Positions 26,804 to 35,881 are shown, counted from the first letter of the stretch. The stretch: DNA of 64,000 nucleotides from Microtetraspora glauca (GCA_001570385.1 BBYL01000016.1:124001-188000); one strand, 5' to 3'. The notes: a model not told the origin generated them from the sequence alone. Numbers and translations are program-made.

Positions 26804-29440
26804 GTGGAATCCCGCTACCCCGCCCACTGGGAGGCGGACGTCGTGCTCTCCGACGGCGGAACGGCGCATCTGCGGCCGATCCGGCCGGACGACGCCGATC
26901 TCATGCGTTCGTTCTATTCCCGGCTCTCCGAGCAGTCGATCTACTTCCGATACTTCGGTCCGCGGCCGAAACTGAGCGACCGCGAGATCGCCTGGTTCAC
27001 CAACGTCGACTACGACAACCGGGTCGCCCTCATCGCCACGATCGGCACCGAGATGGTGGCGGTCGTGCGCTACGACCGGGTCGAGCCGGCCGACCACGCC
27101 GAGGTGGCGTTCCTCGTGGAGGACGCCCACCAGGGCAGGGGGATGGCCTCCGTCCTCCTGGAACACCTCAGGGCCGCCGCCAGGGAGCGCGGGATCCGGA
27201 CCTTCATCGCTGACGTGCTGCCCGCCAACCACCGCATGACGGCCATGTTCCGCCAGGCGGGATACACCGCCCAGAGCCATTTCGAGGACGGCGTCGTACG
27301 GATGACGCTGGATCTCGCCACCACGGACAGCTCCGTACAGGTGACGGCGGCCCGCGAGCACCGAGCCGAGGCGCGGTCCATCGAGCGGCTGCTGAAGCCC
27401 GGGTCCGTCGCGGTGATCGGCGCCAGCCGCGAGCCGGGCGGCATCGGCCAGACCGTGCTGCGCAACCTGCTCGCCGCCGACTTCACCGGCCCGGTCTATC
27501 CCGTCCACCGCGAGGCCAGGGCGGTCGCCGGGGTGCGCGCCTACCGGAGCGTGTCCGCGATCGACGGCGATGTCGACCTCGCCGTGCTGGCGATCCCCGC
27601 CGAAGGCGTGCTCGACGTGGTCGAGGAGTGCGCGGAGAAGGGGGTGAAGGGCCTGGTCGTGGTGTCGTCCGGCTTCGGCGAGACCGGCCCGGACGGCCGC
27701 GCCCGCCAGGACGAGCTCGTCCGCATCGCCCGCGCGTACGGCCTGCGCGTGGTCGGCCCCAACTGCCTCGGCATCGCGAACACCGATCCCTCGGTCCGCC
27801 TCAACGCGACCCTCGCCGCGACGCTGCCCGGCCGGGGCAGGGTCGGGTTCTTCAGCCAGTCGGGGGCGCTCGGCACCGCGCTGCTGCAGCGGGTGGCCCA
27901 GCGCGGCATGGGCATCTCGACGTTCGTCTCGGCGGGCAACCGGGCCGACGTGTCGGGCAACGACCTCCTGCAGTACTGGGAGGAGGATCCGGCGACCGAC
28001 GTGATCCTGCTCTACCTGGAGTCCCTGGGCAATCCCCGCAAGTTCTTCCGCCTGGCCCGGCGGATCTCCCGGACCAAGCCGGTCGTCGTCGTCAAGAGCC
28101 AGGGGGTGCCCACCGGGCACGCCGCCCGCGTCCTCCGCCTCCCCGACACCGCACTGAGCGCGCTGTTCCAGCAGGCGGGCGTGATCCGGGTGGACGACCT
28201 GGCCCAGCTGTTCGACGTCGCGCAACTCCTGGCCCATCAGCCGCTGCCCGCCGGCCCCCGGGTGGGGGTGGTGAGCAACTCCGACGCGCTGGCGCTGCTC
28301 GCCGTCGACGCCTGCCGGGCCAGGGGCCTCGAACCGGTTCCGCCGGTCAACCTCGGAGCGCGGGCCGGAGGCGCCGAATTCGCCGACGCGCTCAGCGGCG
28401 TGCTCGCCGACGTGGACGCCGCCGTCGTGATCTACATGCCGCCGATCCCCGGCGGGCACGACGAGGTCGCCGCCGAGCTGGTCCGGGTCGCCGGGGAGTC
28501 CGGCAAGCCGGTGCTCGCCACCTTCCAGGGCGAGCTGGGGATGCTCGCCGAGCTGCGCGTTCCCGGAGAGGGGCCGTCCAGAGGCTCCATCCCGTCCTAT
28601 CCCGCCCCGGAGGAGGCGGTCCGGGCGCTCGCTCACGTCGTCGGCTACGCCCGCTGGCGCGAGCAGCCCGTGGGCACGCCTCCGGCCGTCGAGGGCGTGG
28701 ACAACCGCCGGGCCAGGCGGCTGGTCGCCGCCGCCCTCGCCTCCGGTGACGAGCAGGTCGAGATCGACGCGTCCTCGCTGCTCGCCTGCTACGGCATCGA
28801 GGTCTGGCCGGCCGAGCCGGTCGCCTCGGCCGAGGAGGCGGTGGCCGCCGCCGCCCGGCTCGGCTGGCCCGTGGCCCTGAAGCCGGTGTTCCGGCCGGTG
28901 ACCACCGCCGATCCCGACGCCCCCCGCAGGTCCGGCACCGTACGGCTCGGCCTGGGCGAGCCGGGCAGCCTCCGCCAGGCGTACGCCGATCTCGCGGCGA
29001 CGCTCGGCCCGGACGTGACGATCGCCGTGCAGCACATGGCGCCGCAGCCGTCCGCGGCCACCGTGGTCGGCGTGATGCAGGACCGGGACGCCGGGGCGGT
29101 CGTGTCCTTCGGGCTGGGCGACGTCGCCGCCCGGCTGCTCGGCGACCGCGCCTACCGCCTCGCCCCGCTCACCGCCGAGGACGCCGCCGTTCTCGTGCGC
29201 TCGGTACGGGCCGCGCCGCTGCTCTTCGGCGAGTACGGCTACCCGCCGGTCGCCGTCGAAGCGCTGGAGGACCTGCTGGTGAGGGTCGGCCTCCTCGCCG
29301 ACGCCCTGCCCGAGGTCTGCCGGATGGACCTTGACGAGGTCCTGGTGGGGGAGTCGGCGGTGGTCGTGCTGGGGGCGAGAGCCGTACTGCGGCCCGAGGT
29401 CGGTCCCCGGCTCGATGTCGGACCGCGCCGTCTGCGGTGA
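26804..29440 (+). CDS. Fusion of N-terminal GNAT domain and NDP-forming acyl-CoA synthetase-like domains (protein acetyltransferase, Pat type)
   Basis: 878 residues from GTG 26804. The N-terminal GNAT domain (about 10-165) has LRPIRPDDADLMRSFYSRLSE and FLVEDAHQGRGMASVLLEHL (acetyl-CoA loop). A CoA-binding domain (about 195-290; GSVAVIGASREPGGIGQTV), a succinyl-CoA-ligase-like domain (SQSGALGTALLQ, VSAGNRADVSGNDLL) and an ATP-grasp domain at the C-terminus follow. The canonical SHTGALAG phospho-histidine segment is replaced by a shorter sequence (TGHAARVLRLPDTALS), so the synthetase part is probably regulatory. The GNAT domain is N-terminal, the reverse of enterobacterial PatZ. Such enzymes acetylate lysines of metabolic enzymes, for example acetyl-CoA synthetase. 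Confidence 0.92.
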   Translation: MESRYPAHWEADVVLSDGGTAHLRPIRPDDADLMRSFYSRLSEQSIYFRYFGPRPKLSDREIAWFTNVDYDNRVALIATIGTEMVAVVRYDRVEPADHAEVAFLVEDAHQGRGMASVLLEHLRAAARERGIRTFIADVLPANHRMTAMFRQAGYTAQSHFEDGVVRMTLDLATTDSSVQVTAAREHRAEARSIERLLKPGSVAVIGASREPGGIGQTVLRNLLAADFTGPVYPVHREARAVAGVRAYRSVSAIDGDVDLAVLAIPAEGVLDVVEECAEKGVKGLVVVSSGFGETGPDGRARQDELVRIARAYGLRVVGPNCLGIANTDPSVRLNATLAATLPGRGRVGFFSQSGALGTALLQRVAQRGMGISTFVSAGNRADVSGNDLLQYWEEDPATDVILLYLESLGNPRKFFRLARRISRTKPVVVVKSQGVPTGHAARVLRLPDTALSALFQQAGVIRVDDLAQLFDVAQLLAHQPLPAGPRVGVVSNSDALALLAVDACRARGLEPVPPVNLGARAGGAEFADALSGVLADVDAAVVIYMPPIPGGHDEVAAELVRVAGESGKPVLATFQGELGMLAELRVPGEGPSRGSIPSYPAPEEAVRALAHVVGYARWREQPVGTPPAVEGVDNRRARRLVAAALASGDEQVEIDASSLLACYGIEVWPAEPVASAEEAVAAAARLGWPVALKPVFRPVTTADPDAPRRSGTVRLGLGEPGSLRQAYADLAATLGPDVTIAVQHMAPQPSAATVVGVMQDRDAGAVVSFGLGDVAARLLGDRAYRLAPLTAEDAAVLVRSVRAAPLLFGEYGYPPVAVEALEDLLVRVGLLADALPEVCRMDLDEVLVGESAVVVLGARAVLRPEVGPRLDVGPRRLR

Positions 29441-29488
29441 GGAGCCGGTTTCGCGTGAGTGTGAAACCGGTGTCCCTTACAGGGCAGG

Positions 29489-30088
29489 ATGGACCCCATG
29501 AGGGAAACCCGAGTCTCCGCCGCCGGCATGCGTGAGGCGATCGACCGCAGCGGCTACTACCCCGACCTGGTCGCCGACGCGGTCGACTCCGCCCTTGGCA
29601 AGGAGCAGGTGACGGCGTACGTCGTGCATCACGAGGCCACGTTCGACCCCGCGATGGAGGTGCGCAGGCACGTCACCGTGCTGGTGCTCTCGCCCACCCG
29701 GCTGCTGGTGTGCCACACCGACGAGCACCCGCCCGCCGAGGGCATGCCCGCCTCACACGCCTCTACCACCACCGAGGCCGTACGGCTCAGCCGCATCCAG
29801 TCGGTCGCCGTGACCAGGGTGGTTCCCGACCCCGCCTCGTACGTCCCGGGGGTTCCCCCCACCGAGGTGACCCTCACGATCGGGTGGGGGGCGATCTCCC
29901 ACGTCGACCTGGAGCCCGCGACCTGCGGCGACGAGAACTGCGAGGCCGACCACGGCTACACCGGCGCGATCACCGCCGATGACCTGTCGCTGCGGGTGAG
30001 CGAGGCCGCCGACGGCCCCGAGGCCGTCACGCACGTGCTCGAATTCGCCAAGGCGCTCTCCGAGGCCACCGCGCTCGCCGCCACCTGA
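29489..30088 (+). CDS. DUF5998 family protein
   Basis: 199 residues from ATG 29489; ATG 29498 is an alternative three codons later. Conserved segments include AIDRSGYYPDLVADAV, EVRRHVTVLVLSPTRLLVCHTDE, LTIGWGAISHVDLEPATC and CGDENCEADHGYTG, then DDLSLRVSEAADGP. This family is confined to actinobacteria and has no assigned role. The closely spaced Cys residues (CGDENCEADHG) could hold a metal. It precedes, by 23 bp, a gene for an alkaline-phosphatase superfamily hydrolase and the rhodanese gene, so a three-gene operon is likely. Confidence 0.88.
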   Translation: MDPMRETRVSAAGMREAIDRSGYYPDLVADAVDSALGKEQVTAYVVHHEATFDPAMEVRRHVTVLVLSPTRLLVCHTDEHPPAEGMPASHASTTTEAVRLSRIQSVAVTRVVPDPASYVPGVPPTEVTLTIGWGAISHVDLEPATCGDENCEADHGYTGAITADDLSLRVSEAADGPEAVTHVLEFAKALSEATALAAT

Positions 30089-30111
30089 CCCCGACGGCCC
30101 CTGGAGGTGAC

Positions 30112-31251
30112 GTGACCGAGTCCCGCGCCGGGCGCTCCGCCGTGCCGTACGTCCCCGAGTACGGCGGCGCCTCGCTGGCCGACCTGCCCGGATCCGTGCT
30201 GGCGTCCCTGGGGGCCGGCACCGGGAACACCCTGCGGCTCGACCCCGCCGAGCGGGTCTGCCTGTTCCTCGTGGACGGCATGGGCGCCGACCTGCTGCGC
30301 GCCCACCCCGACGCCGCGCCGTTCCTTTCCGCGCAACAGGGGTGGACGCTCACCGCGGGGTTCCCGTCCTCGACCCCGACGAGCCTGGCCACGCTCGGCA
30401 CCGGGACTCCACCGGGCGAGCACGGCATGCTCGGCATCGTGATGGCCGTCCCGGGGGAGGGGCGGCTGTTCAACTGTCTGCGCTGGACCGCGCCCGGCCA
30501 CGCCGTCGATCCCGACTGGTGGCAACCGGCCGAGACCGTCTACCAGCGGCTGTCCGCGGCCGGCGTGGATCCGGTCTATGTCGCGCCGGGGGCGTTCAGG
30601 GGGACCGGTCTCACCCGCGCCGTCTACCGCGGCGTGCGGCACGTCGCCGCCGAGAGCGTCGACGACCGGATCGAGGGCGTACGGCAGGCGTTGCGCGGCC
30701 GGTCGTTCGTCACGGTCTACTACGGAGGGGTGGACGCCGCCGGCCACGAGACCGGATGGGGCAGCACGCAATGGCTGGAGGAACTGGCCGTCGTCGATCG
30801 GATGGCCGAGCGGATCGCCGGGTCGCTCCCGCGCGGGTCGGCCATGTACGTCACCGCCGATCACGGCATGGTCAACGCCACCGACAAGGTGGACGTGGAC
30901 CTGCGGCCCGAGCTCCGCGAGGGAGTCGCCCTCCTCGGAGGGGAGGCCAGGGTCCGCCACCTCTACACCGAGGAGGGCGCGGCGGCGGCCGTCCTGGACA
31001 CGTGGGCCGACGCGCTGCGCGACCGGGCCTGGGTCGTCTCCAAGGAGGAGGCCGTGGATGAGGGCTGGTTCGGCCCCGCCGTACGCCGTGAGTGGCTCGG
31101 CCGCATCGGCGATGTCGTGGCCGTGCCGTACGGTGACTGTGTGATCGTCGCCTCCCGGACGGAGGCGGTCGAGGCTGCCATGATCGGATACCACGGCTCC
31201 CTGACCGCGGCCGAGCAGAACGTCCCATTGCTGGAGGTGAGTGCTAGATGA
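30112..31251 (+). CDS. Alkaline phosphatase superfamily hydrolase (nucleotide pyrophosphatase/phosphodiesterase-like)
   Basis: 379 residues from GTG 30112, with TGGAGG six bases upstream. The metal-binding Asp is in VCLFLVDGMGADLL, the nucleophile Thr region is FPSSTPTSLATLGTG, and the other ligands lie in YYGGVDAAGHETG and YVTADHGMVN. There is no signal peptide, so it acts in the cytoplasm. It probably hydrolyses a phosphodiester or a nucleotide; the substrate is not predictable. The stop codon overlaps the start of the rhodanese gene (ATGA), so the two are translationally coupled. Confidence 0.9.
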   Translation: MTESRAGRSAVPYVPEYGGASLADLPGSVLASLGAGTGNTLRLDPAERVCLFLVDGMGADLLRAHPDAAPFLSAQQGWTLTAGFPSSTPTSLATLGTGTPPGEHGMLGIVMAVPGEGRLFNCLRWTAPGHAVDPDWWQPAETVYQRLSAAGVDPVYVAPGAFRGTGLTRAVYRGVRHVAAESVDDRIEGVRQALRGRSFVTVYYGGVDAAGHETGWGSTQWLEELAVVDRMAERIAGSLPRGSAMYVTADHGMVNATDKVDVDLRPELREGVALLGGEARVRHLYTEEGAAAAVLDTWADALRDRAWVVSKEEAVDEGWFGPAVRREWLGRIGDVVAVPYGDCVIVASRTEAVEAAMIGYHGSLTAAEQNVPLLEVSAR

Positions 31252-32066
31252 GCACCCTTGTCACGCCCGAAGAGCTCGCCGCTCTCGACGGAGTCACGAT
31301 TCTGGACGTCCGCTGGCGGCTCGGCGGCGGACCGTCCGACCGCGAGTCCTATGCGGAGGGTCACATCCCGGGCGCGGTCTTCTGCGCTCTCGACACCGAC
31401 CTCGCCGCCGCGCCCGGCGCCGGCGGGCGGCACCCGCTGCCCGAGGCCGCCGACTTCCAGGCGGCGATGCGCCGCCTCGGCGTGGACGGCTCCCGCACGG
31501 TGGTCGTGTACGACGAGGCCGACGCCACGGCGGCGGCGCGGGCGTGGTGGACGCTGCGCTACTTCGGCCACCAGGACGTGCGCGTCCTCGACGGCGGCAT
31601 CCGGGCCTGGCGGCACGCCGGGCTCCCGATCGAGGAGGGGGCCGGGGCGGAGCCCGCGCCCGGCGGCTTCACCGCCGTCCCCGGAGGCATGCCGACGCTG
31701 GACGCCGACCAGGCCGCCGACCTCGCCACGAGTGGCGTCCTGCTCGACGCGCGCGCGGCCGAGCGCTACCGCGGAGAGGTCGAGCCGATCGACCCGGTGG
31801 CGGGGCACGTCCCCGGGGCCGTCAGTGCTCCGACGTCCGAGAACGTCGAGCCCGGCGGGCGGTTCCACAACCGGGAGTTCCTGCGTGAGCGGTTCAACAC
31901 GCTCGGCGCGGTCGACGGGGTCCCCGTGGGGGTCTACTGCGGGTCGGGAGTCACCGCGGCCCACGAGGTGCTCGCGCTGGACCTGGCGGGCATCCCGGCC
32001 GCGCTCTACGTCGGATCCTGGTCCCACTGGGTGGCCGACCCCGCCCGTCCGGTGGCCACCGGCTGA
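31248..32066 (+). CDS. Sulfurtransferase, two rhodanese domains (thiosulfate/3-mercaptopyruvate type)
   Basis: 272 residues from ATG 31248, overlapping the previous stop by 4 nt. Two rhodanese repeats are seen. The N-terminal one (about 1-125; ILDVRWRLGG, GHIPGAVFC) lacks the active Cys. The C-terminal one (about 140-268; LLDARAAERYRGE, GHVPGAVSAPT) has the active-site loop YCGSGVTA with the persulfide-forming Cys. It transfers sulfane sulfur to cyanide or other acceptors. Its coupling with the phosphatase-superfamily gene is conserved in context, but the link is unexplained. Confidence 0.93.
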   Translation: MSTLVTPEELAALDGVTILDVRWRLGGGPSDRESYAEGHIPGAVFCALDTDLAAAPGAGGRHPLPEAADFQAAMRRLGVDGSRTVVVYDEADATAAARAWWTLRYFGHQDVRVLDGGIRAWRHAGLPIEEGAGAEPAPGGFTAVPGGMPTLDADQAADLATSGVLLDARAAERYRGEVEPIDPVAGHVPGAVSAPTSENVEPGGRFHNREFLRERFNTLGAVDGVPVGVYCGSGVTAAHEVLALDLAGIPAALYVGSWSHWVADPARPVATG

Positions 32067-32162
32067 TCGCCGTCGGCTCCTGGTCGCCACGGGGTCCGCG
32101 CGTTCATACGGGAATTGCGAGCGGGAAAGCCCCGTGCGCTTCCCTGGGCGGACGCCTGCGCG

Positions 32163-34820
32163 TCAGGGAGCGGACAGGCGGAGGTCCCCCCTGCCGAAGC
32201 AGACGAACCCCGCGACACCGGTCGTGCCGGACGCCAGGGCGAGCGCCTCGGCGGGAGTGCGGCCCTCTCTCAGAAGCGGGTGAAGCGCCGTCATCAGCGC
32301 GAGCGCCTCGTCGTCGCGTACGGGCACCACGCCCGCGATCACGCACCGGGCTCCCCGGTCGAGGAACGTGCCGGCCAGTCCGAGGACGGCGCCGTCCACC
32401 GGTGCGTGCGCCATGCCCGCGTCGCACGCCGAAAGGATCACCAGCCGTGGCGCCCGGCCCAGCCGGATCAGGTCGTACGCCATGAGGGGTCCGTCGTCGA
32501 GCGTGATGCGCGACAGCAGGGGACTGCGGGGGGAGAACGTCCCGTGCGCGGCGACGTGCAGCACGTCCGCGTGGCCGAGGGCGTCGAGCACCGCGGCTTT
32601 GGCCGCGTTCACCCGGATCGCTCCAGGATGGGACCGGACGACCGCCTCCACCTCGGCCTCGGCGTTCTCCAGCCCCGGACCGGCGACCGCCACGACCACC
32701 GGGTTCTCCGGGTCCTTCGGGGGAGACGACGGCTCGGGGTCGGCGAGCCAGGAGGAGGCGTTCTCGGCCACGGACACGGGACGGCCTCGCAGGGACGGGA
32801 GCAACGGCCACGGCAGGGTGTGCAGCGTGCCCGTCGGCACGATCACCACCGGGCCGCCGGGAACGTCCGCAGGGATCAGCGGCCGGTCGAACAGCTGGTG
32901 GTCGAGCATCGCCAGGTCGCATTCGAGGCCGCTCTCCGCCTGTACGTCGCGGAGGTTGCGCCTGCGCAGGGCGTATCGGACCCGCACGGTGGCCTCCGCC
33001 GCCGCGGAGTACGAGCCGCACGGCCGCAGGACACAGTGCCCGGCCGTGACCAGCACGGCGGCGAGCCGGTCCCCGTCCCGCACCAGCTCGACCAGCGTTC
33101 CCTTCGTCTCGGCCGGGAGACCCTCCAGGCGTAGGCGGCCCGGCGTTTCCCGTACGAGTTCCCGCCAGCGTTCCGAACAGGTCAGCACCGTCCAGGGATC
33201 ACCCGTCTCCAGGGCGAGCCGTACGCAGAAGCCGGCGAGATCCTCGGCGGCACGTGCGGCGTACGCGCGCGCCTCGACAGCACTCGTGCCGACCGGCCCG
33301 GCGGGGTCGTGGCAGGCGGTGTCGCGGTCCCCCGCGTCGTGGTCGGCGCTGCCCTGAATGGTGGTGCCCTGAATGGTGGTGCCTTGAGTGGCGGTGCTCT
33401 GAGTGGCGGTGCTTCCCTCGGCACTCCCGAGAGCCGAGGGACTGCCGCCCATAGGAGGCCCCGGCGCGAGGGTCGCCGCCAGCCCGGACCAGGCCGCGGC
33501 CAGTGCGCCGCGCACGTCCCCGTCGAGGTGCAGCCGCGTGGCCAGCGCGTGCTGCCGGACCATCGTCCGGGCCGGGGAGGCGATCAGGATCCCGAGCTGG
33601 GCGTGGGCCATCCGCCGCTCGCCCAGCCGCAGGGCCGTCTCGGCGGCGGTCAGGCGCAGCGCCGCCGCCTCGGAGAGGCAGCCGCCGTTCTCGAGGTCCC
33701 CCACGCAGGCCAGCAGCTCGTCCAGCAGATCACGGTTCGGCTGTTCCCGCGCGAGCCGGGCACGGAGCACCACCTCGGTCGCGAGCGGGACCCGGGCGGT
33801 CCGGCCCTGGCGGATCAGCTCCGATCGGGCCGCCTCGGCGGAGCCGCGGGCATCGGCGGCTCCGGTGAGCAGTTCGACCTGGGCGAGCAGCAGCCAGGCG
33901 TCCGCCAGCCCGGCCTGTGCCCCTGAGGCGGCCAGGTCCGCGACGACCCGCGCGAGGAGCGTCCTGGCCTCACCGAGCCGCCGCGCCGCCACCAGCGCCT
34001 GCGCGAAGTCGGTGCGCATCACGGCCAGCCGCTCGGGATACCCGAACAGCGTTCCCTCCGCGGCCTGGTACCTCTCGAAGGCTCCCGGGATGTCACCACG
34101 CCTGGCCGCCACGAACGGCAGGTTCCCCTCGGCGAGCATCGCGAGGTGGTCGAGCCCGGCGGTCCTGGCGATCCGGACGCACGCCGAAAGGTCCGTCTCC
34201 GCCCTGTCGAAGTCCTCCAGATAGGTGTGGGCGACGCCCCTGTTGAGCAGCCCGCCCGCGTGGAATCTCGGATCACCGTCCAGCATCCCGAGCGCGCGGT
34301 CGCAGTGCCGTACCGCGTCACCGAAGCGGCCGAGCAGGATGAGCGCGGCGGAGCGCTGGACGTCCAGCCTGGCGAGGTCGGTGCCGGTGAGGTCGCGTTC
34401 CGCGAGCTCGGCCAGCCGCAGCCCGCCCTCGGGGTCGCCGAGCTCCGCGACCACCGTCACCAGCGACATCCGTGCCTGCGCGACCCGGCTGGGGAAGGCC
34501 GCTCCCTCGGAAACGGCCTGTTCCAGCCGTTCCAGGGCGAGATCGATGTCGCCCAGCTCACGCGCCGCCAGGGCCGCCGCCCGCAGGGCCACCGGCACCG
34601 CCTCGGCGTGCCGCGGGTCCGGCGTCCCGGACGGTACGGCTCGCGCCTCGGCCAGGACGGTTCGCGCCTCGGACTCGGCGAGTTCGGGATCGGTTCCGGA
34701 CAACCAGACCGCCCGCTCGGCCCTGGCCACCAGGGTGGTCGTGTCCTCGCCGCCTCCGCCGTGCTGCCCGGACGCCCATGGGCGGACGCCGTACGCCCGG
34801 CCGGAATCCACGGTGGTCAA
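32163..34820 (-). CDS. Helical-repeat CHAT domain protein (caspase-like), intact His-Cys dyad
   Basis: 885 residues. The start is TTG 34820, overlapping the stop of the preceding small gene (TTGA), so translation is coupled. Residues about 20-500 are TPR-like helical repeats (LVARAERAVWLSG, ALILLGRFGDAVRHCDRAL, LLNRGVAHTYLEDFDRAETDL). Residues about 505-545 are low-complexity Thr/Gln repeats encoded by a 15-bp minisatellite. The C-terminal CHAT domain (about 600-885) has the catalytic His H759 (HVAAHGTFSP) and Cys C799 (LVILSACDAGMAHA), both at family positions, so a caspase-like protease is predicted. There is no signal peptide. CHAT proteins of this build occur in signalling and defence modules. 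It is the last gene of a four-gene cassette. Confidence 0.9.
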   Translation of the reverse strand: MTTVDSGRAYGVRPWASGQHGGGGEDTTTLVARAERAVWLSGTDPELAESEARTVLAEARAVPSGTPDPRHAEAVPVALRAAALAARELGDIDLALERLEQAVSEGAAFPSRVAQARMSLVTVVAELGDPEGGLRLAELAERDLTGTDLARLDVQRSAALILLGRFGDAVRHCDRALGMLDGDPRFHAGGLLNRGVAHTYLEDFDRAETDLSACVRIARTAGLDHLAMLAEGNLPFVAARRGDIPGAFERYQAAEGTLFGYPERLAVMRTDFAQALVAARRLGEARTLLARVVADLAASGAQAGLADAWLLLAQVELLTGAADARGSAEAARSELIRQGRTARVPLATEVVLRARLAREQPNRDLLDELLACVGDLENGGCLSEAAALRLTAAETALRLGERRMAHAQLGILIASPARTMVRQHALATRLHLDGDVRGALAAAWSGLAATLAPGPPMGGSPSALGSAEGSTATQSTATQGTTIQGTTIQGSADHDAGDRDTACHDPAGPVGTSAVEARAYAARAAEDLAGFCVRLALETGDPWTVLTCSERWRELVRETPGRLRLEGLPAETKGTLVELVRDGDRLAAVLVTAGHCVLRPCGSYSAAAEATVRVRYALRRRNLRDVQAESGLECDLAMLDHQLFDRPLIPADVPGGPVVIVPTGTLHTLPWPLLPSLRGRPVSVAENASSWLADPEPSSPPKDPENPVVVAVAGPGLENAEAEVEAVVRSHPGAIRVNAAKAAVLDALGHADVLHVAAHGTFSPRSPLLSRITLDDGPLMAYDLIRLGRAPRLVILSACDAGMAHAPVDGAVLGLAGTFLDRGARCVIAGVVPVRDDEALALMTALHPLLREGRTPAEALALASGTTGVAGFVCFGRGDLRLSAP
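33351..33410. repeat. Four tandem 15-bp repeats inside the CHAT gene
   Basis: Units are 33351-33365, 33366-33380, 33381-33395 and 33396-33410. The first two are identical (GCCCTGAATGGTGGT) and the last two differ at a few positions. On the minus strand they encode repeated STATQ / GTTIQ pentapeptides, a flexible linker between the helical repeats and the CHAT part. The frame is conserved because the period is a multiple of three. Confidence 0.93.
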
Positions 34821-35287
34821 TCGCGGACGTGGAGCCAGCGCGTGGCCACCGGAGCCAGGCCCGGCCGGTGGCAGACCACACTGATCCAGCCGGAGGGCAG
34901 TCCGGCCACCGCGAAGTGGCCGGACTCGGACGGCGTGCGCGTCTCGCCGGCGCCGGGGGTGCGTACCTCGACCCGGGCCCCCGGACCGGGAGCGGGGGAC
35001 ACCTGACCGGCCACGTCGAGGCGGCCGTCGGTGACGGTCACCTCGACGTCGAGGGTGATGCCGTCGGCGCCGAACCGGTGCATCGCGGGGTCCCCCTCGG
35101 ACCGCGCGCCCACGACCGCCCCGATCTCGTACGGCGCCGCCACGACGCCTCCGGGCAGCCGCAACGAGTAGGCGTCCCTGGCGGCGTCTGACACGCGGCC
35201 GGGCACGGGATCCACGCCGGCGGCCATCCGCAACGCGGCCAGCAGGTAATCGGGCAGGTGGTCGTCGGGCAGGCCGTCGTCGGTCAC
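34817..35287 (-). CDS. Small beta-rich partner of the sigma factor/CHAT cassette
   Basis: 156 residues. GTG 35287 overlaps the sigma-factor stop (GTGA), and the TGA at the end overlaps the CHAT start, so it is coupled to both. The N-terminal helix (LPDYLLAALRMAAGVDPVPGRV) is of the form seen in short proteins encoded beside actinobacterial sigma factors. The rest is a beta-sandwich: ITLDVEVTVTDGRLDVAGQV, ARVEVRTPGAGETRTPSESGHFAVAGLPSG, WISVVCHRPGLAPVATRWL. It resembles a carboxypeptidase-regulatory-like fold. It may be the cognate sigma regulator; that is inference from position. Confidence 0.85.
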   Translation of the reverse strand: MTDDGLPDDHLPDYLLAALRMAAGVDPVPGRVSDAARDAYSLRLPGGVVAAPYEIGAVVGARSEGDPAMHRFGADGITLDVEVTVTDGRLDVAGQVSPAPGPGARVEVRTPGAGETRTPSESGHFAVAGLPSGWISVVCHRPGLAPVATRWLHVRD

Positions 35288-35805
35288 CGGTCCTCCTCGA
35301 TGAGCGCCCTCAACCGGGACATGCAGCGGGACCGGGTGGGTCCGATGCTCCCTATCGGGAGGCCGAGGCGCATGGAGATCTGGGCGTACTTCGCGTCGGG
35401 GTTGAGCGCGTACAGGCGGAGCAGCGACCGGCACGGCTCGGCCAGCCCGTCCAGCAGCAGCCAGAGCCGCCGGCCGACGTCGGCGTTCACCACGGACGCC
35501 GCCGGATCGGGGACGACCGCGTCGGTGAGCGCGGATGGTCCCGGCCGTTCTCCCCGCGACCGCCGGGCGAGCCGGACCGCCTCGTGCCGCGTCGTCGTGA
35601 CCAGCCAGGCGCCGACGCGCTCGGGATCGCGGATGCCGTCCAGGTTTTCGACCATCCGCAGCCAGGCGCCCTGGACGGCGTCGGCCGCGTCGGCGGGGCC
35701 GAGCCCGCAGGCGCGGGCCACCGCCCACATCCGGCCGCCGAAGCGGGTGACGAGCTCCTCCCAGGCCGCCTGGTCCAGGCCGGTGAGGGTCTTCTCTGAA
35801 GGCAT
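35284..35805 (-). CDS. RNA polymerase sigma factor, sigma-70/ECF-like
   Basis: 173 residues from ATG 35805. Region 2 is seen at AWEELVTRFGGRMWAVARACGL, ADAADAVQGAWLRMVENL (the DAxDAVQxxWLR core-binding helix) and GIRDPERVGAWLVTTTRHEAVRLARR (DNA-binding). Region 4 is RSLLRLYALNPDAKYAQISMRLGLPIGSIGPTRSRCMSRLR. It lies 76 bp downstream of the subtilisin-like protease gene and overlaps the next gene by 4 nt. A palindrome lies in the gap before it. It presumably switches on a regulon including this cassette; that is inference. Confidence 0.92.
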   Translation of the reverse strand: MPSEKTLTGLDQAAWEELVTRFGGRMWAVARACGLGPADAADAVQGAWLRMVENLDGIRDPERVGAWLVTTTRHEAVRLARRSRGERPGPSALTDAVVPDPAASVVNADVGRRLWLLLDGLAEPCRSLLRLYALNPDAKYAQISMRLGLPIGSIGPTRSRCMSRLRALIEEDR

Positions 35806-35837
35806 CTTCGTGACTCTGCGCGTCGGATAGGATTCGA

Positions 35838-35851
35838 ATGGTGATCACCAT
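35838..35851. promoter_or_regulatory. 14-bp perfect palindrome upstream of the sigma factor gene
   Basis: ATGGTGATCACCAT is perfectly self-complementary and lies 33 nt upstream of the sigma factor start. It may be an operator for this gene. A CCTATCC element lies between it and the start codon. A short hairpin (CCGCC/GGCGG) also occurs in the same gap, at about 35858-35871. Confidence 0.5.
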
Positions 35852-35881
35852 AGCGGTCGGGCCGCCTCCTGGCGGTGGCTT

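Noticed and set aside
32163..34820. CRISPR-associated TPR-CHAT (Craspase) protein
   Set aside because: No gRAMP or other CRISPR effector gene or repeat array is in the window; the neighbours are a sigma factor and a subtilase instead.
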